64,000 nucleotides of DNA from Aphrophora alni (Eukaryota; Arthropoda; Insecta; Hemiptera; Aphrophoridae), in contig OY740776.1 in assembly GCA_963513935.1 (NCBI GenBank), forward strand, positions 13,251,745-13,315,744, given 5' to 3'. Within the stretch, counting starts at the first letter, position 1, and each line of letters begins with the position of its first letter. The position numbers and the translations under genes are program-made. This document shows positions 24,871-36,899 of this stretch, one piece after another. The notes under the pieces were generated by a model. It was not told the DNA's origin and searched no databases. It saw only the letters and a list, made by a program, of their open reading frames with translations.

Positions 24871-25071
24871 TACGTTTCAAAAGTATGGGACACCTTTTGT
24901 AATTGTTACATGGATGAAAATAACAAAAATTAAACTTTATATATTTCTTTGCATAAATAATACCTGCTAAAGAAAAAAATAGGACCCAACCCCAAATTAT
25001 ATTCGGAATTTTTTTATTACTTTATTATATCAAAACGTTTTAATACCTGTCCCATACTTTGGAACACTGTA
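24871..25071. mobile_element. Tc1/mariner-type MITE (~197 bp)
   Basis: The left end reads TACGTTTCAAAAGTATGGGA followed by CACC. The reverse complement of the right end reads TACAGTGTTCCAAAGTATGG followed by GACAGG. The two match over about 25 bases. The CAGTG start inside a TA target duplication (24871-24872 and 25070-25071) is typical of Tc1/mariner elements. The 197-base interior has no coding capacity, so it would depend on a transposase elsewhere. Confidence 0.75.
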
Positions 25072-25634
25072 TATATAAAGTAACAGAACTTACACTTGTT
25101 TTGCTTGTACCATTAAAGGTACTGTAAATCGCATTTGATTCAAATAGAACTCTTAATTGAATCATCAAAGCTCATTTACAGTAAGTAATGTCAATTATTC
25201 TCGACGCGTGATGTTTATTAACTTTAGTTTTTCCACACGATTTTGTATGATTAATCTTTCCAATTCCATAAAGTTTGAACAAAATCTATTGAACCGACTA
25301 TATTTGATAATTTAAATAAGGCATTTTTTTTTCATAAAAACTCCATTGGATATAGGTTTATTTTACCGCTAACTCATTGTTGTATAGATGGTGAACAATA
25401 TGTTTAATTTGGTTCTTAAATTCTACACTTCAGAAATATTTAGAAAATAGATATTTTAGGGTTTTTTTCACTTATGGGAAATACTTCCAATTTTGACTAA
25501 TCCCGATTATGGTGTAATTATGCCAACATACAAAATTTGATTAAAATCTGTCCACGGATATGTGCTTTAGAGAACTGACGACAGAACGATATCATTCTAA
25601 AAAAGTATAACTTTCTCTATACCACCCCACCCCC

Positions 25635-25640
<6 letters not shown>

Positions 25641-25685
<45 letters not shown>
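25641..25685. repeat. (TA)n microsatellite
   Basis: About 22 TA units, directly adjacent to the TATTAAACGAGCAAGG repeat that follows. Confidence 0.95.
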
Positions 25686-25689
<4 letters not shown>

Positions 25690-26240
25690 CTATTAAACGA
25701 GCAAGGATTGTATGTATGTACGTACCTACTTTCAGTCATTTTATCTCAAAAACGACTCTAACGATTTTCTCTATATTTTGAATATAAAGGGTTTTCAACA
25801 TCAGGAATCCAATGGACTAGGTCAAAATTTCGAGAAAATCATTTTCTATGAGTTTTCACGATTCGAAAAATACACAGTAAAAATATATAGGAGAAATATT
25901 AGCTACGCCTACTTCTATTAAACGAGCAAGGAATTGTTTGTATGTATGTACCTATTTTAAGTCATTTTATCTCAAAAACGGCTCTAACGATTTTCTCCAT
26001 ATTTTTTTTATATAAAGGGTTTTCAACATCACCAATCCAATGTACTTGGTCAAAATTTCGAGAATTAATAGAAGCAAGTCTGCTAAACAAATTTCACCTA
26101 ATTTGTTTAGAAGACTTGCTTCTAATAATTCTCGAAATTTTGACCAAGTCCATTTGATTGCTGATGTTGAAAATCTTATATATATAAAAAATATGGAGAA
26201 ATTCGTTAGAGCCGATAATTCTACAAAAAAGTTTTAAAAT
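25686..26240 (+). mobile_element. Two direct units ending in a 115-bp-arm palindrome
   Basis: CTATTAAACGAGCAAGGA begins at about 25691 and again at 25915, so the element repeats with a period of about 225-230 bases. Both units share GTCATTTTATCTCAAAAACG and CTCTAACGATTTTCTC. In the second unit the sequence turns back on itself: 25979-26093 is followed after six bases (26094-26099) by its near-perfect inverted copy, 26100-26214. This is a fold-back or MITE-like structure. The 60-70-codon frames across it are by-products of the symmetry. Confidence 0.8.
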
Positions 26241-26368
26241 ATATTTTTATAATTTTTATAATGGGAGATAATTATTGTACTTATAACAAAACCAAATAAC
26301 TAATACCATACCCAATTTTTTATAGATGAGACAATAACTCGATCGGAGATCGGCTTTTCTGGTACTGT

Positions 26369-26392
26369 ATATATATATATATATATATATAT
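26369..26392. repeat. (TA)n microsatellite
   Basis: About 12 TA units. Confidence 0.9.
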
Positions 26393-26539
26393 AAACAATA
26401 TTAAATAAATTTAAATTATTTCTTTCCAAACATTGTTCTACAAGGACTTTTTTTTAAATTCGATTTGTAAGATCGGTGCCTAAGACAGTTAGTGCAAAAT
26501 CATTGCAACTTTTATTTTTAGATTTCGTTTGAAGTAATA

Positions 26540-26905
26540 AAACATATCCTCTACTGTATTATATTATTTATCTTCAAATAAATAGTCAAGAATTACGTTT
26601 TCTCTTCAGACGTGCCTGGGCCTTCACAAAGAGATTACAAAATGGGACGCCAAATAATGGCTGGAGTATTGTTTGAAGCTTTTTAATTAATAGATGTTTA
26701 TCTTTTCTAGAGAGTACGATAGGAATAATTAATAATTTGTATGCAGTCTTGGTTTGCTTGACGGTAATAAAAGTTAATGTATTTTTAAGTGCCGCCGGTA
26801 TAATGTGCTTGAACACTGTATTCCCAACGTCTGGTGATGTGGTAAACTTAGACTTTTTACAAACGAAAATGTTTATCTCAGGTGACATAAAATGCATATG
26901 ATTAA
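26540..26905 (-). repeat. Repeat family D, longest minus ORF
   Basis: The minus frame 26897-26586 (103 codons) contains FKHIIPAALKNTLTFITVKQ, TKTAYKL, KDKHLLIKKLQTILQPLF and FCNLFVKAQ. It starts with a CKKSKFTTSPDVGNTVF segment that corresponds to FTTNPDSGVIIT in the 14.76-kb copy. The 3' flank on the minus strand (TATTTATTTGAAGATAAATA) is shared with the 28.8-kb copy. Product not recognised. Confidence 0.55.
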
Positions 26906-27235
26906 CGTACCCATTAGACTATTAAACAATTAAACTACTACGCTAAGCTAGAAAATAGTTAGAAGAATTGCTCAAAAACAACATCAAAATAATTTGAATA
27001 TAACAAGAAATTCATAAATAAAACAGAAATATTATTATTTATTAAAAATTATATCATTTATATGTATAGTAAACCTGTACACAAACTTCATTATATATAT
27101 ATTTAAATGAATATAGTTTTGGTCAATACTTACGGGACACCCTGTATATATATACATATATATATGACTTCAGAAAAATGTTATCAAAAGGTAAATGTCA
27201 TGAAAACAATATAGTTCCGTTATCGTAACATTCGT
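26906..27235. other. AT-rich noncoding DNA
   Basis: Contains GGGACACCCTGTATATATAT near 27136, a string common at insect transposon ends, but no second terminus was found. Confidence 0.4.
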
Positions 27236-27239
27236 AACT

Positions 27240-28085
27240 GAATAAAATCTGTTACAAGGGTATTTTCCAAGTTCCACTTCAGTTGTAAAACCTCTCACGC
27301 TTCTAACATTTTATCTAATAAAATCGTGTCTCTTGAACATGTCGGCCATGTTTACTTTCACCCCTAGAGACAATGTGAGTTTACTTAATTCTTTTAAAAT
27401 AATATCGTTTGGTTTCCGTAAGGGAATAAAAGCTGTTACAAGGGTATTTTTCAAGTTCCACTTCAGTTGTAAAACCTCTCACGCTTCTAAGGTTTTATCT
27501 AATAAAATCGTGTCACTTGAACATGTCGACCATGTTTACTTTCACCCCTAGAGACAATGTGGGTTTACTTAAGTTTTTTTAAATAATATTCTTTGGTTAT
27601 CGTAAAGAAAAATAAAAGCTGTTACAAGAGTATTTTTCAAGTTCCACTTCAGTTTTAAAACCTCTCATGCTTCTAACATTTTATCTAATAAAATCGTATC
27701 ACTTGAACATATCTCCCATGTTTACTTTCCTTCCTACAGACTTTGTTAGATTTAAATAGGTTTTTAAAATAATATCGTAAGGAAATAAAAGCCCTTACAA
27801 GGGTATTTTCCAAGTTCCACTTCAGTTGTAAAACCTCTCATGCTTCTAACGTTTTATCTAATAAAATCGTATCACTTGAACATATCTCCCATGTTTACTT
27901 TCCTTCCTACAGACAATGTGGGTTTACTTAAGTCTTTAAAATAATATAGTTCAGTTATAGTAAGAAAATTAAAGCTGTTTCAAGGGTATTTTCCAAGTTC
28001 CACTTCAGTTGTAAAACTCCTCACTCTTCTAACATTTTATCTAATAAAATCTTATGACTTGAACATGTCGGCCATGTTTAATAGC
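27240..28085 (+). repeat. ~180-bp satellite array, about 4.6 units
   Basis: CAAGTTCCACTTCAGTT starts at 27268, 27452, 27638, 27811 and 27994, giving spacings of 184, 186, 173 and 183 bases. Each unit also carries TTTTATCTAATAAAATC, GAACATGTCGGCCATGTTTA (or a variant) and ACAATGTGGGTTTACTTAA. The ACATGTCGGCCATGT segment is near-palindromic. A single diverged monomer lies at 17050-17215. Small frames (for example 27333-27551) only reflect the repeats. Confidence 0.9.
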
Positions 28086-28259
28086 TGGATTAGAATATTA
28101 TCTGCTTCATTGTGGTACACTCTGTATATTTCATATTCTTCTACAGCTTCCAATAGCCTCACTTTATTACATTTGTGTAGTATTTTTACAGATGAATCGA
28201 AGTATATTATGGTCACTGGCAAAAAGACGTGGATAATTAGTTTAGGGTAGTTTTCCAAT

Positions 28260-28795
28260 CATTTGTATCTGAGGGAAGTTGTGTCCCTAAATATAACTTC
28301 AGCCTAACAAAAGTTTCGCAAGCCTTATATCTTTATCTTCGATCAGTAGTTTTAATAACAGGGTTTTGTTTATTTCTACCACCAAAGTTGCTTTTTTCAC
28401 TATATCAATGCATCTCTAACTCAAAAAGCTCTTCTTTTGTGTTCTGCATAGGCATTTCTTGCCTTTCAATTTTTTCCCACCCGCCCTCTAACTTGTAAGA
28501 TGGTTCCCTCTTAGTGTAAAACGAAATCAAAGTATTTCCTTCAATAAATCCATCTTTTTAGATTTTTACTTCGTTTAAACAACGTTATTATTAGCTCGCA
28601 ATTATCTATGGAAGGGAAAGATTCTCGAAACTCAGCTCAAACATTTGTACTGTAGTAATGTCTTCAGATATATTTGTTGATTTCGTTTTAATAAAGTAAA
28701 CAAAAAAAAAAGAAAAGTTAATACATAAGATTCAACCTGTAAATAGAGAAACTCAATTCCCCCTCGATGTTAATTTTATATAAATTAAAACACCA
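28260..28795. other. AT-rich noncoding DNA
   Basis: Nothing recognised. Confidence 0.4.
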
Positions 28796-29105
28796 AGCAT
28801 ATTGTTTCTTTTATCCCCCACAACCCCAGATAGTGGAACGGTGTTCCAACATACACAAATGATAGTGGCTCCACTTAAAAATACATTATCTTTTATTACC
28901 GTCAAACAAAGCAAGACCGCTTAGAAATGATTAAATCCCCCCCCCCCCCGTTCTCTCTACACAAGATAAATATCTATTAATTAAAAACCTTCAAACAATA
29001 CTCCAGCCATTATTTCCCTTTACATTTTACAATCTCTTTGTGACAGGCACGTCTGAGAAGAAAAAAACAATCTTCACTATTTATTTGAACATAAATAATA
29101 TTATG
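28796..29105 (+). repeat. Repeat family D, decayed plus copy
   Basis: DNA matches the other family D copies: CCACTTAAAAATACATTATC, TTTTATTACCGTCAAACAAA, then AATTAAAAACCTTCAAACAA and TTTACATTTTACAATCTCTT, ending AGGCACGTCTGAGAAG. A stop codon (TAG, replacing TAC) and a poly-C run near 28938-28950 break the reading frame. The 3' flank TATTTATTTGAACATAAATA is shared. Confidence 0.65.
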
Positions 29106-29825
29106 TGGTAGAGGAATATGTTTATGTTTTAAACATAACCTAAAAATATTTCACTCACTTTCTCAGACATCAGAAATCGTACAAAATAAATATTTTAAAA
29201 AGTAGTAGACGTCTCAACAAAGTTTCGAAAGAAAAAAAAATTTACTATCTATAACTTCTCAGATATAGAGACAAGGTTGGGTCAAATAATCTGCGTCGAG
29301 TTTTAAGTGAAAACGTTTTGAGGTCCTCCAAGTCCTCGTTTGTTTTAGGAATGCTTTCCGTCTGTCGCCCATCATATATGCAGTGCTTTAAAGCATAAAT
29401 GCCTACGCAGATTTTACTCAATTTGCTAAGTGTGCGTAATTAGATGTTATATAGGGATAACTCTAACTTATTGGTAGGGATACAAAGTGAAAAAAAACCG
29501 TAAATACGATTTATTATTATGTTGCTAAAGTGTAGCATTTAGGCTTCAAACTAAATGTAATCACTCCTATACTATGTTTGTTCACTCCTTCCCTAAGGCC
29601 TATATTCACTTCCAAAACAAGGAATGATTTTTCTTTTCATCAAAAACTTTTCTTTTATATCACTTTTAATTTCAAACCAATTTTTATTAGTTTAAACTAT
29701 TGTGCGATTTTATTTACCAATTCGTGAATATTTATATTTTACCAATTCTGGAAATTGACCACAAAGTTGCCCATTTGTTGCTGAATTTACAATCTTGTAC
29801 TTTGCTGGATTTAGCTAATTATGTG
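29106..29825. other. AT-rich noncoding DNA
   Basis: A weak motif copy, CACTCACTTTCTCAGACATC, lies at 29153. No gene supported. Confidence 0.4.
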
Positions 29826-29829
29826 TAAA

Positions 29830-30290
29830 TGTTTATTTTTATTTGATAAATAACTGACAGGAAATCTGTCAAATTTTGTCATCCCATATTTTATTCCTAT
29901 ATAGTGATATCGATAGAACATAGTGGTAAAACAGGAGTATAAATAATATAACCCTTCCCTTCTCGATTCCACTCTTTAAATAAAGGTGTTCATGTAATTC
30001 AATATAAATGAACTGAGAGTCAGTTCTTTTCCATTAGGATTCCATTTTGCAATATAAAAGGATGAAATGAAGATGTTAGTTCTATTTTTAAAAGTCATTC
30101 CCTTTCGTTAAACGACTCCAGAACTTGTTAAAGGACTCGTCTTGCATCAAAATAAACTTTTATACAACAGTTAAAAAAAGTAAATTATAATTGTACTCGT
30201 TACTACATAAAAAACGTTAAGACCATTACACTAATATTCTCATTTACAAAACCAAAATAAACCATGCACAAACTTTCTTACTCACGCAAA
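29830..30290 (-). repeat. Interspersed repeat family C, minus copy 3
   Basis: Read on the minus strand it reproduces copies 1 and 2: GTGAGTAAGAAAGTTTGTGC at 30290, then AAACTTTTATACAACAGTT-type and TCCTAATGGAAAAGAACTGA phrases, TTGAATTACATGAACACC and CTATCGATATCACTATATAG. No protein read. Confidence 0.7.
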
Positions 30291-31225
30291 TAAATGAAAA
30301 CTAACCTAAATTATTCGTCATCAAAAATGTATTTCTAAATTGTATTATAGTAAATGATATTTTAAATAATATTTTTGTCTATTTCAATAGAAGTCACACA
30401 ATTTCCCTTTATCAATTTTTTTTCCTAACTTCATTTTGTATCCGCCATCTTGTTTTCATATAGATGACAACGAACATGGTAGGACGCCATGTTGAAAATA
30501 ACAATATCTCTGTATCTGAGACATGAAGATGAATCAATAAACGATGAAAAGGAAAAAATATGTGCAAACAAGGAAGAATGAAATTAATGATACAAAAACA
30601 ACGCCAATAATTCTAACACTTATCATTTTATGTTTTGGTCTGACGGTAATTATCCCCGATTTATAAGTTGTGACGAGAATAAAAAGTGCATTGATATGAC
30701 CAGATATAACAATTATCATAAACATAAGTAGGTACTCTCATTTAGGCGGTAGTTCACATGATAAAAAATCAATAGATTAGACTGAATGTAATTTTTTTTA
30801 AACCGTTTTTTGAGATGAATATACCATCCCAAAATATTGGTATTAATATTTCGACCTATTAAATAAATTTCATATGTTCTATATAAAAAAAAGAATAAAC
30901 TATTCAAAAAACAAAGTAGAAAGAAGACGGAGTTATTAATATTCATGAATTGCTTAAAACAAAAGCACAAGGGAGTCTTTTGTTTTAAGAATAACACATC
31001 AAATTAATTTTTTCTTTTAAGGATAAAATAAGAGTAAACAAGAGAGTTGTGAGGGGATTTAAACAGAGACCTCAGTAACATGGTAGATTTCAGTTAGGAA
31101 TATTTGTGCAAGGTTAGAAAACTTCCATTATGTAACCACAACCTGAATGGCCTAAATAAGAACAATATTTATTTTCTTCTGGTTTCGAAAACTAAGCAGT
31201 TATCATTTTCTTTTAAAACATCTTA
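30291..31225. other. AT-rich noncoding DNA
   Basis: Nothing recognised beyond short AT-rich frames, some with poly-Phe/Leu runs that reflect T-rich DNA. Confidence 0.4.
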
Positions 31226-31229
31226 AAAT

Positions 31230-31440
31230 AGTGTCTCTATGTTCTTTAATAGTTTCACATCAGAATCGCAATAGAACAAGATTTGGACAAGAGCTACCTT
31301 ATAGGAAAGATGAAAGAGAGGGGTAGATGATAAAAGGTGTGGATCCAGTTTCGGTATTGTCACAGCCTTACTCACTATAAGAAACCTCCTTGAGGTGAAG
31401 TACAAAGAGATGTGCATCTAATCACAGGACCATTGATGAG
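31230..31440 (+). repeat. Dispersed repeat family B, plus copy
   Basis: Core phrases in order: AACAAGATTTGGACAAGAGC, ACCTTATAGGAAAGATGAAA, GAGAGGGGTAGATGA, AAAAGGTGTGGATCCAG and CGGTATTGTCACAGCCTTACT. The antisense 64-codon frame is incidental. Confidence 0.7.
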
Positions 31441-31617
31441 GTTATTGAATACTTCTTTACGCCCGGTGGAAATATTTTTTTTGGTGCTGTTAAATCGATG
31501 TGATGAAAGGAAAAATCGTCACGAAAATAATAATAACAGTATACGTACAACAACGGTTATGCTGCGTATTTAAATAATCTGCTATTTTTTGTTTTACGAC
31601 GTTTTCAGACGAACGTA

Positions 31618-31895
31618 AATCTACGAAAAGTATTGCACTAACTTTCTCAGACTCCCATACATAGTCAAATTAATAATCAGTGCAAACATATTGTACAAAC
31701 TTTCTCAAATAACCATATATATTAAAAATAAAAATCTAAGAAAAATATTGCACTATCTTTCTCAGACTCTCATACACAGTCAAATTAATAATCAGTGCAA
31801 AAATATTGCACAAACTGTCTCACATACCCATACGTAATAAAAATAAAAATCTACGAAAAGTATTGCACCAACTTTCTCAGACTCCCAAACATAAA
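31618..31895 (-). repeat. ~115-bp tandem repeat carrying the TTTGTGCA motif
   Basis: AAATCTACGAAAAGTATTGC starts at 31618, a variant at 31732 and again at 31848, giving periods of 114 and 116 bases. Each unit contains two minus-strand copies of the GAGAAAGT..GTGCAAT motif (for example ATTGCACTAACTTTCTCAGA on the plus strand) and AATTAATAATCAGTGCAAA. Confidence 0.8.
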
Positions 31896-32615
31896 AAACG
31901 ATTAGTTATAAAATTTTTAATGAAACTTCTATTAGCGTGCTTTAGCCTATTATTAATATTTAAAATTTATAGTTCGAATATTCACTTCTGTCTACCGTCC
32001 CGCGACGGTAACATTTTTTGTTTTATTTAATAACTATTTGTATAGAGAAGGTTATGTGATTGGTCAAAAGTGGATGTAAGGTTTATGATCACCTGAATTT
32101 AAAAGAGTTTTGTTTAGAATGATGTCTCTCTGTTATGTGTCGTATGTGGAACGCTCTGCAGCAGAAACACATGAACCGATTTTAATTAAATTTTCCTATA
32201 TAACCACATTTTGGCGCTGTCTTTATAAATTGTTTAAAATGATGGTGTAGCTGTTGTTAAAAATGAAAAATACATAAAATCACTAATGTCTCAAAGTTGC
32301 TTTAACTATTGCGATCACGTTTTGCTCAAGTGAGTCTTTAATGTACCAAAAACATGCATTGGTTGCCATGACGACAGAAATTAAGGAGAAACATATTACG
32401 TAAAGTTTTGATGAAATTTAAAAAAATAACACCAAAACCATGTGTGTTGAAAGTACAAAATTGGTATTAAAGAATGATTTATAATAAATTAGAAAGCAGA
32501 CTTTTTTCTTCGTCTTTTAAACATGTTTTAGTTTAAATATTTATGACAAAGACAAGTTTATGACACAAAAAAACAGGATTTCAACATATATAATTATAAA
32601 AGCTATTGATTAAAT

Positions 32616-32822
32616 AATCTTCAAAACCCCCTCAGGCACCACTCTGATGAAATGCGAGAGCGGTACCGGAGTGGAATAATGCCTGGGAAAGAGGAAGGTT
32701 TTAGTCGGTAGGCCATTCGGAGAGTCCGACTCATAAGTCCCCTTGGGACGAGTGCATAATAGCATTTTACCGAACCTCTATGAAAAAAAAATCAAAAATA
32801 AAAAAATAAATCTTCAAAACCC
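32616..32822 (+). mobile_element. 5'-truncated retroinsertion with 14-bp target duplications
   Basis: AATCTTCAAAACCC stands at 32616-32629 and again at 32809-32822. Between them, 32630-32808 is a 179-base GC-richer insert that ends in an A-rich tail (about 32780-32808). It begins CCTCAGGCACCACTCTGATG and soon contains a CCACTC/GAGTGG stem. The middle (GGTAGGCCATTCGGAGAGTC) resembles the 3' untranslated ends of insect non-LTR elements. The combination of target duplication and A tail shows insertion by target-primed reverse transcription; a SINE is the alternative to a truncated LINE. Confidence 0.8.
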
Positions 32823-32899
32823 AATTGATTTCACTATTTTACTGACAACAATAGAAATCTTAGTTTTGATTAGAACACTCACGAGCGGCGCGTCAATTC

Positions 32900-33060
32900 T
32901 GTAGAATTCAGGATCTACACTTTTTCCTTTTAATCTTGAGTTAGATCCCTCTCTTTCCTATCTCTTACCTCTTGACCAACACTTGTTCTTTTTCGATACT
33001 GACGCAATTAGATTATTTGAATTTTCAGGGCTTTTTATTTCATGATCTCTTCTTCGATTT
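32900..33060 (-). repeat. Dispersed repeat family B, minus copy
   Basis: On the minus strand: AAGAACAAGTGTTGGTCAAG, then AGATAGGAAAGAGAGGGATC, TAACTCAAGATTAAAAGGAA and AAGTGTAGATCCTG. These match the plus copies in the same order. Confidence 0.7.
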
Positions 33061-33413
33061 TTTAAAATAAAATGATGATAACTTAAACTTAAAACATTTA
33101 AAAAGCTTTTCGCCTTAAAACAAGTAAAATCTTTTTCCGACTTCGTTGCTCAATTTTCAAAAAAATATTTTGAGCTTAAAATATGTTTCTTTCACCATAT
33201 ATTTAAAAAAAAAATTGGGTTAGGTAAATTTGTTTTTAGAATCCTAACTTTTCATGTCGATAAACGGTATTATTCTAAAGTTAAAAATTACTTTAACAAA
33301 TTTCGATAGAACTATTTGATTTCTTAAACTACAGTGAAAAACTAACTTTTGATTTTATCAAAAAGTTCGGTTTATTTAAAGCGGCTCGCTCGTGTTATTT
33401 GTATGTGCCAATA

Positions 33414-33417
<4 letters not shown>

Positions 33418-33462
<45 letters not shown>
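33418..33462. repeat. (TA)n microsatellite
   Basis: About 22 TA units. Confidence 0.95.
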
Positions 33463-33464
<2 letters not shown>

Positions 33465-34925
33465 CTAAGTATATATTACAAGTTAAATTAGAAAACTACA
33501 GATTTTCAAAGACGATTATAACAATTTTGATGAAACTTTTACTCAAGAGCCCAAACAAAACTTGATGTAAATTTTAACCTCTAAAAACCCAAACACTATG
33601 TTGGTCGTCTTCTCTCGGAAAATGTTGGTTATCGTTTAAATTAAAATCAAATGTGAAGGTTTATCTCTGTGTAAAAATGCAAGTAATAAAAATATATTGA
33701 GATTCAGAAATAATTGGCAAACAACGAAAATGAAACTTTACCGTCATCATTATACGATCATGAAATGAAAGAAGCAAGTTTAGGCTTTGATTTGTATTTT
33801 TTAATATTTGTTCTAAAACTACGTCCACAGTGTGTTTTCAATTTTTGACTGACAAATACTGAATTGACTTCAGCGTGGTTTTGGAAATGTTTTACTGAGA
33901 AAGTTTGTGCAAATTTGTTTGCACAGTTTGTTTTCCACCTGTAAATCTCTGACTCTTACACTATAAGTCTGTTATTGTAAATAATGTAGACGTTTATTAC
34001 GAAAAGCAAAACTGTCCAAATATGAACTACCCTCTTTTAAAGCAACGAGAAGGGTTGTTTAATAATTAAAGCAAACCTTAGGATCTGCTGAGAATTTCAA
34101 ATTACCATAAATAAAACGCAAAGAAAAGAAGAGTCAAAAGGGAACTTTGAAGTTGTAAAGCAAAAACAGTTTTAATGCCTGGACTCAGATTCGTTGCGGA
34201 TTTTTTAATGTACCTGATTACTATTTAATGTAGCTGATTACTATTCCTAAAGTTTTCTAACAAATGGAGCTGCATAAAGTTGGAATTTCCATCTTGGAAG
34301 TTTTTGTTGTACAAATATTGTGTAAACTTCCTCACAAATAAAGCGTGCACAAACATTGCATAAACTTTGTCACACTCATTCACAAATGTAATAGTAACTA
34401 AACAATTTCTTTTTCATTGTTTTTTAAATACAGAAAAATTCACATTATCGTCTTTAAAAAAAAATAAAACAAAAGAAGACCCTCAGATAGTCTAATAGCT
34501 TTATGGTCGAGAGAAAAGAGTTGAAAAAAGAGGAGGAACAAATGAAACTTGTTGAAGAGAAAATAATCTTTTCCATAAAGTTACAAAAATTAGATTTTTC
34601 CTGTAATTGTTTTATCAAATAGTGATATTGAAAACAAATCAAAATTTTTTTTTTTTAATATTCTCTATCGACGTAAACAATTGAGGATCTAAAAACATTA
34701 ACTAAACCGAAATTGTTAATACATTTTGACAAAAGAAAAAAGTTAAAATGGTTTTTAAGTACAAAAACATTTTTTTAAATATAGCAATGTGGTCAAAATT
34801 TTGTTTTGTTTGTGTTGCCTAAAGGGGAAAAGTTTTTTCTTGTATCAAAATTATCATCCTTTTATGAAAAGAGGAAAAGTTAACATTAAATAAAAACAAA
34901 TAGCGGTTTAATACTCTATTAGTAT
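33463..34925. other. AT-rich noncoding DNA with repeat fragments
   Basis: About 33520-33640 is a dispersed-repeat fragment (ATTTTGATGAAACTTTTACT, TTGGTCGTCTTCTCTCGGAA). A motif copy ACTGAGAAAGTTTGTGCAAA with TTTGCACAGTTTG sits at 33894-33932, and two minus-oriented copies at 34318-34385. No supported gene. Confidence 0.45.
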
Positions 34926-34929
34926 CAGG

Positions 34930-35062
34930 ATCAGAAAAGAATGATTTGATCAAGATACCCCTGATAGGAAAAGATGAATTAGAGAGATCTAACCCAAGAC
35001 TACATAAAAGGTGTAGATCTACTTGGGTCCTCGGTATTGCCGTGTACGTACTTACTCTAGGT
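34930..35062 (+). repeat. Dispersed repeat family B, plus copy
   Basis: GATCAAGATACCCCTGATAG, GAAAAGATGAATTAGAGAGA, TCTAACCCAAGACTACATAA, AAGGTGTAGATCTACTTGGG and CCTCGGTATTGCCGTGTACG match the family in order. Confidence 0.75.
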
Positions 35063-35114
35063 AAATATCTGATTGAATTTTATGTATTGATCTAAGGCAC
35101 TCATATCCCATGTA

Positions 35115-35178
35115 GCTCACTGAGAATGGCGACTTTTTCGTCGAAACGCGTTTGATTAAGTAAACGTAATTTTTGTTA
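35115..35178 (+). other. CTGAGAATGGCGAC...GTCGAAACGCG stem-loop motif
   Basis: GGCGAC and GTCG flank a T-rich loop, followed by AAACGCGTTTGATTAAGTAA and ACGTAATTTTT. Same repeat as at 14219-14280. Confidence 0.5.
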
Positions 35179-36185
35179 GATTTTTTCTTCGATTTTTTTT
35201 CCATCTAATATTATCTAACAAGTCAAGCACAATATTTATTTAACCAAATAGAAGAAACACAAATATAATAACTAAAAATCGAGTAAATAATAAAGTACAG
35301 TGAAATATCCAGACTGTACCTGACCCAGAAAGGATATTTGTAAATATCCTCCAATGTTGAACATTATTGTATTGTTTTCCCTTATTTACAGTAATATTGG
35401 TTTTGTAAATATTTAATATTGTACATGTAAATATGGCTGTCAACAGTGAAATCATTTATGTTTATTAAGCAATTTCATTTATCCCATGTAAATGTCCAAC
35501 ACAGCACACTAAATCTAAAAGTTGTATTAATATATTGCACAAACGAGTCTACACAATAAACGAAGGATTTTATTTTATTCTGTAGGAACAGACCACCCAT
35601 GAAATTGCTTAGTAACGCAACATAATAACTGCTTAAATTGCATAAAATACTTGAGCACGTACAGCCTATTAGTGAAAATTAATTTAGTCTTACGAGTTCT
35701 GTAATCTGATTATTTCATACAGTTACATATTTAGTTAAACCTTTGTGTATCTCTTCTTAACATATATAATGCTACAGTGTAGCTGCTTACATAGCACAAA
35801 GTACCAGCATGCAACTACAAGAGACATTTCTTTGAAGTGTTTGTCTACAGGTTTATACTTAACAATGAAGATAATTAATATTAAGATTTCTACTGGCAAA
35901 TGTAACATTCTTGGGGCAATGATAACAAACAAAATTCAACAACAAACACGAAACGACTTGTCTTTTCAATGTTAAATTAGCATTTTTGTGACTTTCCCCA
36001 AAGACCGTTTAAGATAGTAAAATAATTTTCGTACATTTATTACTAGGAATCTAAACTACACTTTTAACAACAGAAATCTCTCAATGAGATTTTTTTTATT
36101 GAGAATTATTAACAAGATAAATAAGACTTTTAATTTTGTAAATAGTGAAAATAATAATTAACAATCCCTTTGTTCAAGTCTGCCG
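35179..36185. other. AT-rich noncoding DNA
   Basis: Overlapping open frames of 76 codons (plus, 35745-35975) and 65 codons (minus, 35932-35735) cover the same bases; neither shows a motif. No gene is supported. Confidence 0.4.
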
Positions 36186-36189
36186 TATG

Positions 36190-36212
36190 ATATATATATA
36201 TATATATATATA
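36190..36212. repeat. (TA)n microsatellite
   Basis: About 11 TA units. Confidence 0.9.
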
Positions 36213-36899
36213 GACAATCTGAAAAAAATGCATTGTAATATTTTTAGTAGTTCTTGAGGAAAGTGTGCACCATCAACGACAAACCAAGTTTTAGAGAAAT
36301 GGCGATTGACGTCAATTGTGTTGGGTTAAATTCTATGCTATACCTTCTTAAATCATCCCTTCTCTAAAGCTTGGATTTTATGGATCCTCTTGTTTTTCCT
36401 CCTTCTTAAATTCAAATCGTTTCTTCTGTATTGAAATTGTTTATCATTTCCGAAGCCGATCAGAGCCAGTACTTTAATCTTGAAAATGTGTAAGTTCTTT
36501 GTTAACAGCAGCTATAAATTTACCAACATTCATGCCTGGTTTTTAAGTAGCCTACTCTACAGCTTATAATGTATTTACAGTTAGTTGTATGTTCCATTGG
36601 TATCATACACACAAAATTGTAAAGTTTTAACGTTGAGAAATTAGATTTTGAGTAGCCTCAACGTAATCGCAAATTCGAATTTTCGTTTCGACTTTGTGTC
36701 ATATCGTGTAGGCACTTTTTCAATTAATCATCTTCAGAGAGGCTTCTGAAAACAGGTTTTATGAATTTCATAATAGGGTTTGCAGTTTGTAAAATAAAAT
36801 ATACCACAACTACTCTAACCTCAAAAACAGTTTTAAAAATATAACATACAAACGTTAAAGAAAGGGATTTCGTACTGACTGACGGCCCATGTGCTTCTA

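Noticed and set aside
27333..28258. Small ORFs starting MNMSAMF
   Set aside because: They repeat because the ~180-bp satellite repeats; there is no conserved protein beyond the unit.
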